A stretch of DNA of 8,059 nucleotides from the NCBI GenBank assembly GCA_021797025.1, contig JAKAAK010000145.1, forward strand, positions 1-8,059, given 5' to 3'. A program made the position numbers and the translations under genes. Under the pieces are notes generated by a model, which searched no databases, was not told the DNA's origin, and saw nothing but the letters and a program-made list of their open reading frames with translations. The DNA comes from Thermoplasmata archaeon. GTDB taxonomy: Archaea > Thermoplasmatota > Thermoplasmata > Thermoplasmatales > Thermoplasmataceae. Shown one piece after another: positions 1 to 6,452 of the stretch; position 1 is the stretch's first letter; every line of letters begins with the position of its first letter.

Positions 1-23
1 TTATAATACTATTTTTTTCCATA

Positions 24-950
24 CTATATAATTATTTCTTCTATACTGGAATTCTCGTGCGCAGAAATTTTAGACCCCTCAGAAATCTTCATGACATTGT
101 CAGGTTCATATTTTCCCGGTGATTTTCCATCTATGAAGCCGGTTCCGTAAAGCACTTTAATTATACTATTTGCCTTAATTACCAGACTTTCCCCCGCTCT
201 GACATAATGTTCCTTTATGATTTTCCCATCTTCCTGATAAATAATCCTGGAATAACCATAATCGGTATCATCCCTGCCCCTGTATAGCTCCTTGATAGTA
301 TTCAGGTCCTTTTCACTGTCAACTCCCATCCAGAAGGCATCCTCAAAATAAACACCCATCTGGTTGTTACTCACCATGTAAGGGAATGCGGTTTTCTCCA
401 CATCCTTTTCCATATACTTCATGAAAAATACCGGAAAGGCAGACTTTTTAATATAATACATCCCGGCATTTATATAATGGTCCAGCTTTGGTTTTTCTCT
501 GAAACTGTCGACCTTGTCCCCGGAAAATTCAACTATCCCATAGGGGCTCTGCATCTTTGTTACATACATGATCATGCCATAATCACGTGATCTGGAAAAA
601 TTAACAAAATTTTTGAAGCTAATATCCGTTACAGTATCGCCGTTCCTGACTATCACATCCTCATCTATATGCTTCATCAGGTTTGATAATGAGTACAGTG
701 TCCCCATTGGCTTTTCTTCCCTGAGATAATGAATACTTATTTCTTCATAATTTTTGTAGCGATCTTCTATAATCTCGCTCAGATAGCCTGAGAGGATATA
801 AACATCCGTAATTCCGATATTTTTAAAATCAAAAAGCTGTCTATCCATTATAGTATAATTGTCCTTTATTTCCACAAGGGCCTTGGGTATATGGTCTGTT
901 ATCGGTTTCAAGCGTTTGCCGTAACCACCGGCAAGAATAGCACCTATCAT
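24..950 (-). CDS. Sugar-1-phosphate nucleotidyltransferase with C-terminal cupin-like tail
   Basis: A cytoplasmic enzyme of the NTP_transferase family that would join a nucleoside triphosphate to a sugar 1-phosphate, making an activated sugar for glycan synthesis. Seen in the 308-residue product: the nucleotide-binding signature GGYGKRLKPIT at 8-18 followed by PK at 22-23, a GTL turn at 83-85, the metal-binding NGD at 103-105, EKP at 152-154, NAG at 161-163 and FWMGVDSEKDL at 206-216. The catalytic domain therefore ends near residue 225. The remaining 80 residues resemble the cupin domain of type II mannose-1-phosphate guanylyltransferase/isomerases, but without its His cluster. The frame is open upstream to 1082, but the signature of this family starts within ten residues of the N-terminus, so I chose the ATG at 948-950. 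A TATA-like box about 25 nt upstream suits a leaderless message. The gene is divergent from the aldehyde dehydrogenase. Base and sugar specificity (RmlA-, GMP- or HddC-like) cannot be told. Confidence 0.88.
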   Translation of the reverse strand: MIGAILAGGYGKRLKPITDHIPKALVEIKDNYTIMDRQLFDFKNIGITDVYILSGYLSEIIEDRYKNYEEISIHYLREEKPMGTLYSLSNLMKHIDEDVIVRNGDTVTDISFKNFVNFSRSRDYGMIMYVTKMQSPYGIVEFSGDKVDSFREKPKLDHYINAGMYYIKKSAFPVFFMKYMEKDVEKTAFPYMVSNNQMGVYFEDAFWMGVDSEKDLNTIKELYRGRDDTDYGYSRIIYQEDGKIIKEHYVRAGESLVIKANSIIKVLYGTGFIDGKSPGKYEPDNVMKISEGSKISAHENSSIEEIII

Positions 951-970
951 GAGGATGTGATTAAATCCTT

Positions 971-980
971 TTATAATTAA
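971..980 (-). promoter_or_regulatory. TATA-like box for the nucleotidyltransferase
   Basis: On the minus strand the sequence reads TTAATTATAA, centred about 25 nt before the ATG at 950. That is the spacing of an archaeal TATA element serving a leaderless transcript. No Shine-Dalgarno sequence lies before the ATG, which fits. The region is AT-rich, so other TATA-like runs exist nearby. Confidence 0.45.
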
Positions 981-1045
981 TTTTGTAATATACTCCATGA
1001 GTTTATTCCAGATTAAATAAATTAAACAATATATGCATTTCAACT

Positions 1046-1080
1046 GGTATTTATGATATTTCCAGAAATACCGCAATACC
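1046..1080. promoter_or_regulatory. Putative operator: inverted and direct AATACC repeats
   Basis: GGTATTT at 1046-1052 and AAATACC at 1066-1072 form a perfect 7-bp inverted repeat with a 13-nt spacer. AATACC occurs again at 1075-1080, eight bases after the previous copy, so three copies of the hexamer lie in 35 bp. The last copy ends only a few bases before the TATA-like run of the aldehyde dehydrogenase, over the place where TFB would bind. A bound regulator could block or assist initiation. That role is inferred from position; only the repeats are seen. Confidence 0.4.
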
Positions 1081-1082
1081 AC

Positions 1083-1095
1083 AAAAATAAAATAA
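1083..1095 (+). promoter_or_regulatory. TATA-like box for the GabD-type aldehyde dehydrogenase
   Basis: AAAAATAAAATAA is centred about 26 nt before the ATG at 1115. There is no Shine-Dalgarno sequence before that ATG, so the transcript is probably leaderless or nearly so. Confidence 0.45.
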
Positions 1096-1114
1096 CATTA
1101 CCATATAATTATAT

Positions 1115-2428
1115 ATGGAAATTACAACACTGAATCCTTATACAGGCAATGAGCTGGGTAAATACGAAATTACAGATATAGATGGCGTAAAACGTATAAT
1201 ATCCGAATTAAAGCATAATCAATTAAGCTGGCGTGAAAATATGGATAAGAGAATTGACATGCTCCGGGAATCCCGCAATAATTTTGAAAGAAATGCAGAT
1301 AATCTAGCAAAATTAATGTCATCCGAAATGGGAAAACCTCTGTCCCAGAGCCTTGCCGAGGTCAAAAAAACACTCTGGCTCTTCGACTACTATCTGGAAA
1401 ATGGAAAAAATTTTCTTGCCGATGAATACGTTCAGACTGAAGCAAAGAAATCTTATGTGAAATTCGATCCACTGGGTGTCATAATTATTATCATGCCATG
1501 GAATTTTCCTCTCTGGCAGGTGGTCAGAGCAGCAATACCGGCATTACTGGTAGGAAACTCAGTGATGCTGAAACACGCCTCAATTGTGAGCGGAACCTCC
1601 CTGAAAATCCAGGAACTGTTTAATCTGGACACTTTTAAATCGGTAATAACCACCGGTAAAATCGTGGATGAAGCTATAAAATATTCGGATGGCGTTTCCT
1701 TTACTGGTTCCACTGCTGCCGGGTCTATAATAGCCTCCGAGGCGGCAAGGAACATTAAAAAATTCGTTATGGAACTGGGCGGTTCAGACCCTTATATAGT
1801 TCTTGACTCATCAAATATCGATGAGGCGGTAAAAAACAGTGTATATGCAAGGCTTCAAAATAACGGGCAGAGCTGCATTGCTTCCAAGAGATTCCTGGTC
1901 CAGGAGGATCTTTACGATGAATTTACAAAAAGAATGCTTGAAGAGTACAGCAAGGTCAAGGTAGGTGACCAGCTGGATAAAGACACATACATAGGGCCGC
2001 TTTCATCCGCATCACAGAAAGACATAATAGATAAACAGATAGCGGAACTCAGAACTATGGGAACAGTTCTATCAACAGGGGAAAATTATGGAAACGTTGT
2101 CAGGCCTACAATAATAAGGATGAACAGGGACTACGGAGAGGAGGTATTTGGCCCTATTGCCATGGTCAAATCCTTCAAAACTATAGAAGAAGCCATAAAA
2201 CTTGCCAACGATACTCCGTACGGCCTCGGATGCTCAATATGGGGGAATTCAGAGAAAGCTGAATCCATGGTTCCATACATAGACAGTGGCACCGTATCTA
2301 TCAATAAAATCGTTGCATCTGATCCCCGGCTTCCATTCGGGGGAACGAAGAAAAGCGGAATAGGGCGTGAACTGTCAAGATACGGAATTCTTGAATTTAC
2401 CAATATAAAGACTGTATGGGTAAATTGA
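1115..2428 (+). CDS. NAD(P)+-dependent aldehyde dehydrogenase, succinate-semialdehyde dehydrogenase (GabD1) type
   Basis: Oxidises an aldehyde to its acid with NAD(P)+ in the cytoplasm. All catalytic parts are present in the 437 residues: PWN at 128-130 (Asn130, oxyanion), Lys153 in MLKHAS (cofactor), FTGST at 196-200, general base Glu220 in ELGGSDP, nucleophile Cys254 in NNGQSCIASKRF, EEVFGP at 342-347 and PFGGTKKSGIGRE at 407-419. Glu220 and Cys254 are 34 apart, as usual in the superfamily. From memory, ELGGSDP, NNGQSCIA and the C-terminal IKTVW closely match the mycobacterial GabD1 type of succinate-semialdehyde dehydrogenase, which is about 20 residues longer. The deficit lies in loops before FTGST and before EEVFGP. 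A Thermoplasmatales glyceraldehyde dehydrogenase role is an alternative. It is the first gene of a likely two-gene operon with the MFS transporter 13 nt downstream. Leaderless start. Confidence 0.9.
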   Translation: MEITTLNPYTGNELGKYEITDIDGVKRIISELKHNQLSWRENMDKRIDMLRESRNNFERNADNLAKLMSSEMGKPLSQSLAEVKKTLWLFDYYLENGKNFLADEYVQTEAKKSYVKFDPLGVIIIIMPWNFPLWQVVRAAIPALLVGNSVMLKHASIVSGTSLKIQELFNLDTFKSVITTGKIVDEAIKYSDGVSFTGSTAAGSIIASEAARNIKKFVMELGGSDPYIVLDSSNIDEAVKNSVYARLQNNGQSCIASKRFLVQEDLYDEFTKRMLEEYSKVKVGDQLDKDTYIGPLSSASQKDIIDKQIAELRTMGTVLSTGENYGNVVRPTIIRMNRDYGEEVFGPIAMVKSFKTIEEAIKLANDTPYGLGCSIWGNSEKAESMVPYIDSGTVSINKIVASDPRLPFGGTKKSGIGRELSRYGILEFTNIKTVWVN

Positions 2429-2441
2429 ATTTCGCGGTTCA

Positions 2442-3584
2442 ATGAAGATCCAGAGTTATTTTATTTCTTTTTCGAAGTCATCAAGGTCCTTTATATTCGC
2501 CATGCTGGCAATTATAACGCCATTCTACCTTGCCAGGTTTGTAAATGTATTCGATGTTGGTATGATAGTGCTTTTCAGCATAGCCTTCTCCACGTTTATC
2601 ATATACCTGTTCCCGGCTATGCAAATCAAAAATAGCTATAAGATGTATATAATTTCAGGCGCACTTGCCATAGCACTGTTGCTGAATTTTATTTTTTATG
2701 ATTTCTATGTTTTCATTATATCGATCATGTTGGGATCAATCTCTCTCTCGGGAAGGGATATAAGCCCCAACCAGCCGATTGAACAGTATGCGATGAGCTA
2801 TTATGAAACAGATGCAAAAGGCAAAGGCAGGGCATTCTCCCTGTACAATTTCTTCTCATACGGCGCAGCAATAATAGCATCAATATTCCTGTTCCTTTAT
2901 ACCGATATAAATTACCGCATTGTTTTTTTTATACTTACGGTTATTGCCCTTTGCCAGTTCATACTTTACCTGTTTATCCGATTCCCGCAGAATAAACGGA
3001 TGGTGGCAAAAGACCTCAACCCTGAAACAAGGAAGCATGTATTTTCATTATCATACCTGTTTTCCATGGATGCACTTGCAGGAGGATTTGTAACTATATC
3101 CATGATATCCCTTTATTTCAAATACGTTTACCATATTTCACTGAGCACTGCAGGACTTATATTCATAGGCGTGAATGTAATAACAACCATATCTATCCTG
3201 ATATCACCGTTAATATCAGAAAAAATCGGGCTGATAAGGACAATGGTGTATACACATTCTGTCAGCAATATATTCCTGATGCTTGTTCCGGTTATTCATG
3301 TGCTGGCCATCAGTGAGATATTCCTGTTCTTGCGGCAGACAACGAGCCAGATGGATGTCCCTGCAAGAGATACACTAATAAATACAATAATTGAACCTGA
3401 TTACAGAATAAAAAGCAATTCTATATTCTCCGCAGTGAGGAATGGCTCAATGATACCCGGTCCGGGAATCGTGGGGGCTCTCATGTCGATATTCCCACCA
3501 TTCATGTTCCTTGCAGGAGGGGGTTTAAAACTTTCATATGATATAATTTTCTTCATAAAATATAGAAAAATCAGGATAGAATAA
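2442..3584 (+). CDS. Major facilitator superfamily (MFS) transporter, substrate unknown
   Basis: A polytopic membrane protein of 380 residues, short for MFS (usually 400 or more). Hydrophobic segments that I read as membrane helices lie near 17-32, 39-59, 68-86, 88-104, 133-152, 158-180, 202-226, 233-257, 270-289, 287-303, 336-356 and 358-374: about twelve, in two halves joined by a charged loop at 181-200 (NKRMVAKDLNPETRKH). The loop ISEKIGLIRTM at 258-268 resembles the C-half copy of MFS motif A. QMDVPARDTLINTIIEPD at 303-320 and the Gly/Pro-rich stretch at 335-346 are typical of small archaeal and bacterial drug or sugar efflux members. The ATG at 2442 is the first possible start after an in-frame stop at 2421-2423. 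There is no clear Shine-Dalgarno site, so translation may be coupled to the aldehyde dehydrogenase. Neither the substrate nor the direction of transport can be read; moving a substrate or product of the neighbouring oxidation enzymes is inference. Confidence 0.85.
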   Translation: MKIQSYFISFSKSSRSFIFAMLAIITPFYLARFVNVFDVGMIVLFSIAFSTFIIYLFPAMQIKNSYKMYIISGALAIALLLNFIFYDFYVFIISIMLGSISLSGRDISPNQPIEQYAMSYYETDAKGKGRAFSLYNFFSYGAAIIASIFLFLYTDINYRIVFFILTVIALCQFILYLFIRFPQNKRMVAKDLNPETRKHVFSLSYLFSMDALAGGFVTISMISLYFKYVYHISLSTAGLIFIGVNVITTISILISPLISEKIGLIRTMVYTHSVSNIFLMLVPVIHVLAISEIFLFLRQTTSQMDVPARDTLINTIIEPDYRIKSNSIFSAVRNGSMIPGPGIVGALMSIFPPFMFLAGGGLKLSYDIIFFIKYRKIRIE

Positions 3585-3680
3585 TAGAATAATATAATTA
3601 TACAATTATTCGGATAAGAGTAAAACTATACAAATTATAAAATTATTATAATATTTTATTGATAAATGTAATTAGCTTGC

Positions 3681-3706
3681 TGGTTCAATTCCTATATATG
3701 GGACCA
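3681..3706. repeat. Inverted repeat TGGTTC / GGACCA
   Basis: Arms of 6 (one G-T pair if read as RNA) flank a 14-nt AT-rich centre containing TATATA. The TTCAATTC stretch looks superficially like a tRNA T-loop, but no flanking 5-bp T stem forms. It starts exactly 80 bp before the next similar element at 3761 (TGGT..AA.TC shared). Confidence 0.3.
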
Positions 3707-3761
3707 GAATAAATGAAATTTATTAAAATATTATCTCGGGCTTTCAATGTCTCGAAAATAT

Positions 3762-3780
3762 GGTCAAAATCTAGTTGACC
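3762..3780. repeat. Perfect inverted repeat GGTCAA-7-TTGACC, possible operator
   Basis: Perfect 6-bp arms separated by AATCTAG, about 80 bp before the TATA box of the downstream operon. The size (19 bp) and symmetry fit a site for a dimeric winged-helix or helix-turn-helix regulator. If transcribed it would form a small hairpin, with TCGGG/CCCGA as an outer stem. Confidence 0.4.
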
Positions 3781-3820
3781 TATTCCCGAATTCATAATAC
3801 TATACATAATTGCATTATAT

Positions 3821-3839
3821 GGGGTCTATATAACACCCC
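3821..3839. repeat. Perfect inverted repeat GGGGT-9-ACCCC enclosing a TATA-like centre
   Basis: Perfect 5-bp G/C-rich arms around CTATATAAC. The arms stand out in an AT-rich stretch. The centre could itself be a TATA box giving a roughly 30-nt leader, or the dyad may be a regulator site lying some 20 bp upstream of the better-placed TATA box at 3861. Confidence 0.35.
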
Positions 3840-3860
3840 TAATGTCCTCATAATAAGATT

Positions 3861-3868
3861 TTTATAAG
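3861..3868 (+). promoter_or_regulatory. TATA box of the 2-hydroxyacid dehydrogenase-decarboxylase operon
   Basis: TTTATAAG is centred about 23 nt before the ATG at 3887. This is a close match to the archaeal TATA consensus, and no Shine-Dalgarno precedes the ATG, as expected for a leaderless first gene. Confidence 0.6.
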
Positions 3869-3886
3869 TATGCGAATTCATTTTAT

Positions 3887-4825
3887 ATGAAAGTAATTGC
3901 TATTTTACCAGCATTTCTCGATATCGGAATGATAAAAAAATCGATAGACCAGATTATGCCGGGCATAGAAATTTTAACGGATATGGATTTTGAAAAAAAT
4001 GATGCGGACGTAGTTGTAATCACAACTTTTACTCCCTTCGGGAAAAAAGAGCTGGATAAATTCCCTGAACTAAAATTCCTGCAGGTAGCCAGTACTGGTT
4101 ATAATAATGTGGACATAAAGGAGATCAGAAGGAGAAACATATTATTATGCAACGTTCCCGTTGCAAATAAGGAAGCTGTCGCGGAACATGTGATAGGCAT
4201 GGTTCTCTCTCTTCTCAAAAATTTTCTTCTGTTCGATAGCCAGATAAAATCGGGCAACTGGCCACTTCTTACAAATTCCAGGGAATTGCAGGGTAAAACA
4301 TTCGGAATAATAGGTATGGGAGCCATAGGAATAAAATTAATCCAGAGACTAATCCCCTTCAATGTTGGTATTGTTTATTATGATCCGAGAAGATTATCCC
4401 CTGAGGATGAGGAATTCTATGGAGTTACCTACCTTGAACTTGACGATCTTGTAGCATCATCTGACATAATATCTATACATACACCTCTGACAAAAAGTAC
4501 AAAACTCATGTTCAATACAGAAAGATTCAATCTAATGAAGGATGGCGCAATATTCATTAATACATCCAGGGGAGAGATTGTAGATGAAACCGCCCTTGTT
4601 AAAGCGATAAAGGAAAAGAACATATATGCCGGCATAGATGTGTTCAGTCAGGAACCGCCTGATTTCTCCTCGGAGCTCCTCCATCTGGATAACGTACTTT
4701 TCAGTCCACATATTGCAGGGGTAACCATGGAAAGCCAGGAAAGATTCATCACGGAAACTATAGGGAATATAATAAGATATTCACAGGGAATAGACCCTCT
4801 TTACAGGGTGGAGGATGAACTATGA
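3887..4825 (+). CDS. D-isomer-specific 2-hydroxyacid dehydrogenase (NAD-type)
   Basis: Interconverts a (D)-2-hydroxyacid and its 2-oxoacid with a nicotinamide cofactor; cytoplasmic. In the 312 residues: substrate-domain motif TGYNNVDI at 70-77, PVANKEAVAEH at 91-101, Rossmann motif GMGAIG at 143-148, Asp166 at the end of the second strand (YYDPRR, which favours NAD over NADP), and the catalytic set Arg228 in NTSRGEIVDE, Glu256 in DVFSQEPP and His275 in SPHIAG. The length equals the core family, with no ACT or other regulatory domain, so this is not a long-form phosphoglycerate dehydrogenase. Glyoxylate, hydroxypyruvate, lactate-like or aromatic 2-oxoacids are all possible substrates. Its stop codon overlaps the start of the ThDP decarboxylase (ATGA), so the two products are probably made together and may share a 2-oxoacid. 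The leaderless start follows a good TATA box. Confidence 0.93.
   Translation: MKVIAILPAFLDIGMIKKSIDQIMPGIEILTDMDFEKNDADVVVITTFTPFGKKELDKFPELKFLQVASTGYNNVDIKEIRRRNILLCNVPVANKEAVAEHVIGMVLSLLKNFLLFDSQIKSGNWPLLTNSRELQGKTFGIIGMGAIGIKLIQRLIPFNVGIVYYDPRRLSPEDEEFYGVTYLELDDLVASSDIISIHTPLTKSTKLMFNTERFNLMKDGAIFINTSRGEIVDETALVKAIKEKNIYAGIDVFSQEPPDFSSELLHLDNVLFSPHIAGVTMESQERFITETIGNIIRYSQGIDPLYRVEDEL
4810..4814 (+). promoter_or_regulatory. Shine-Dalgarno site of the decarboxylase gene
   Basis: GGAGG inside the end of the dehydrogenase gene, 7 nt before the ATG at 4822. It fixes that start and shows that this operon-internal gene uses SD-led initiation, unlike the leaderless first gene. Confidence 0.75.
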
Positions 4826-6363
4826 AAGGATATGAAATACTTGAAAAAACCCTTAATACACTGAAGCTTGGCCCTGTATTCGGAAATCCCGGCACAACGG
4901 AGATACCCATGCTCCGGGGAATAAAGGATTATTATCTCACATTGCATGATTCAATAGCTCTGGGCATGGCTGACGGTTATGCCCAGTACAATGATTGTGC
5001 CTCCACAGTCAACCTCCACTCGCTTCCCGGTCTTGGAAATGCAATGTCATTTGTGAATACTGCAAAATGGAACCGTTCTCCAGTTGTTATTACGGCCGGG
5101 CAGCAGGATACCAGGCATCTGGTGTATGATCCTTTACTGTCGGGCGACCTGATACATACTGTATCCGGGCTTGTGAAGTATAGTTATGAGATCAAGAATC
5201 CATCGGACATACCTGTTGCATTCAGAAGAGCAAAAGCAATAGCCCTTACACCGCCGAGAGGACCTGTATTCATTTCAATTCCCATGGATATTATGGATTA
5301 TGATGCGGAAATCCCCGATCCCAGAGATGTCCATATAAACTTCTCCTACTCGGATTCCGAGGCTATCAAGGAAATAGTTGACAGAATTAATAGTTCAAAA
5401 CGCCCTGCACTGGTATTTGGATATGAGATTGATTTATATGACGCATATAAGGAAGCGGTGGAATTCGCCGGAAAACTGGGAGTGGAGGTCTACAGCGAAC
5501 CACTGGCATCCAGGGGGACCTTCAATACAGATGATGAACATTATAACGGTGATCTCCTTCCCGCATCAACATTGATGAACCTTAAATTTTTGAACAATGA
5601 CCTTATAGTATTTATCGGCGGGGACATCACATTTTATCCATATCTTCCATCCTCTCCATTTCCTGGGAAGGACGTAATATTCATCGGTACAGATATATCC
5701 GATAAGACGGGGGATTCATACATAATTAATCCCAAGGTCTTTCTAAGGGAGGCTGTAAAATCGATCCGGAGGAAGGGAGAATTCCATAAACCCCGTGATT
5801 TTCTATACGCTAATAAGATAGCCAGAGAAAGATTGACTATGGGCGTTGACTACGTTCTGTACAATGCCAGAAAAATCTTTTCTGATTATACGGTTGTCGA
5901 CGAGGCCATATCTGCATCGGAGACCGTCCGGGCAACATTCGGCTACAGCCATAACAAATATTTCACTGCAAAATCCGGTCAACTGGGATGGGCTACAGCA
6001 GCATCCCTCGGCATTGGCATCAAAAATCCCAGGACACTGGTAATTATAGGTGATGGAGCCTTCATGTATACAATACAGGGATTGTGGACTGCAAAGAGAT
6101 ACCATATACCGGTAAAGTTCATTGTGCTCAACAACGGGGGATACAACATATTGAAGAGTTATTCCAAAAGTTATTATCCTGATATGGAGCATAAGGATTA
6201 TTTTGATCTTAAATTGGATGTGGCATCAGCTGCAGCCGGATTCGGGGTTGAAACTATGACGGCATCAGGAAACCTTGAAGAACTGAAATGGCTGCATGAG
6301 GGGAATGAACCAAAAGTTCTGATTGTAAATAGTGAAAAAACTGTGGAAAAAATGTTTTTATGA
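4822..6363 (+). CDS. ThDP-dependent 2-oxoacid decarboxylase, benzoylformate decarboxylase-like, with Asp in place of the catalytic Glu
   Basis: A cytoplasmic thiamine-diphosphate enzyme of 513 residues (Pseudomonas putida benzoylformate decarboxylase, BFD, has 528) expected to act on a 2-oxoacid. The N-terminal pyrimidine-binding domain has FGNPGTTEIP at 20-29, MADGYAQ at 49-55, NLHSLPGLGNAM at 64-75 (His66 = BFD His70) and TAGQQ at 91-95. The central domain spans about 180-330. The C-terminal domain has GQLGWATAA at 386-394 and the ThDP/Mg motif GDG at 410-412 running to NNGG at 437-440. Compared from memory with BFD, Ser26 becomes Thr25, the cofactor-activating Glu47 becomes Asp43, and His281 becomes Pro273 in TFYPY. 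It is therefore family-like but may not be a benzoylformate decarboxylase; a slow decarboxylase, a carboligase or another 2-oxoacid specificity are options. It overlaps the 2-hydroxyacid dehydrogenase by 4 nt and has a strong GGAGG site. An aldehyde product would suit the nearby aldehyde dehydrogenases. Confidence 0.88.
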   Translation: MKGYEILEKTLNTLKLGPVFGNPGTTEIPMLRGIKDYYLTLHDSIALGMADGYAQYNDCASTVNLHSLPGLGNAMSFVNTAKWNRSPVVITAGQQDTRHLVYDPLLSGDLIHTVSGLVKYSYEIKNPSDIPVAFRRAKAIALTPPRGPVFISIPMDIMDYDAEIPDPRDVHINFSYSDSEAIKEIVDRINSSKRPALVFGYEIDLYDAYKEAVEFAGKLGVEVYSEPLASRGTFNTDDEHYNGDLLPASTLMNLKFLNNDLIVFIGGDITFYPYLPSSPFPGKDVIFIGTDISDKTGDSYIINPKVFLREAVKSIRRKGEFHKPRDFLYANKIARERLTMGVDYVLYNARKIFSDYTVVDEAISASETVRATFGYSHNKYFTAKSGQLGWATAASLGIGIKNPRTLVIIGDGAFMYTIQGLWTAKRYHIPVKFIVLNNGGYNILKSYSKSYYPDMEHKDYFDLKLDVASAAAGFGVETMTASGNLEELKWLHEGNEPKVLIVNSEKTVEKMFL

Positions 6364-6374
6364 ATCCACCTCTA

Positions 6375-6379
6375 TTTTT
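6375..6379 (+). terminator. Possible T-run terminator after the decarboxylase
   Basis: TTTTT lies 11 nt after the stop codon. Archaeal RNA polymerase can terminate on short T-runs without a hairpin, and the next gene has its own TATA box. Five T's is a weak signal. Confidence 0.25.
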
Positions 6380-6422
6380 ATCAATGAATTCCAATAACAG
6401 GTATAATATCTTCCTCATAAAC

Positions 6423-6434
6423 TTAATATATATT
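6423..6434 (+). promoter_or_regulatory. TATA-like box for the SCP2 gene
   Basis: TTAATATATATT is centred about 25 nt before the ATG at 6453. No Shine-Dalgarno is visible, so the message is probably leaderless. This suggests the gene is transcribed separately from the decarboxylase operon. Confidence 0.45.
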
Positions 6435-6452
6435 CTACTTGTATAGTTAGTT

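Larger units (their letters stand above)
3585..3886. other. 302-nt non-coding region between the MFS gene and the 2-hydroxyacid dehydrogenase operon
   Basis: No credible gene is seen on either strand. The left third (to about 3660) is almost pure A/T, with weak AT hairpins such as ATAATT/AATTAT but no clear T-run terminator. The right two thirds hold three inverted repeats with G/C-containing arms (3681-3706, 3762-3780, 3821-3839) and a TATA box at 3861-3868. A further pair, TCGGG at 3736-3740 and CCCGA at 3785-3789, encloses the middle repeat and could extend it into a longer stem. The size and the number of dyads suggest a regulated promoter region, or possibly a structured transcript. Confidence 0.6.

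Noticed and set aside
12..18. Run of seven T on the plus strand at the left edge
   Set aside because: It could terminate a rightward gene outside the window, but on the strand of the nucleotidyltransferase it reads as A's, and no neighbouring gene is visible to support it.
951..1082. N-terminal extension of the nucleotidyltransferase (44 further codons in frame)
   Set aside because: The translated stretch is Lys/Tyr/Ile-rich low-quality sequence covering the divergent promoter. The family signature begins right after the ATG at 950, which also has a TATA-like box at the right distance.
3681..3706. tRNA T-arm-like sequence (TGGTTCAATTC)
   Set aside because: The 5-bp T stem does not form, and no acceptor, D or anticodon arms are found around it.
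3713..3778. 21-codon open frame in the intergenic region (MKFIKILSRAFN...)
   Set aside because: No Shine-Dalgarno, no TATA at leaderless spacing, and it runs through the inverted repeat at 3762. A leader peptide cannot be excluded but nothing supports it.
5803..6192. 129-codon open frame on the minus strand inside the decarboxylase gene
   Set aside because: It is rich in Cys/His/Ser with no recognisable domain and lies opposite the conserved ThDP-binding region; an antisense shadow.
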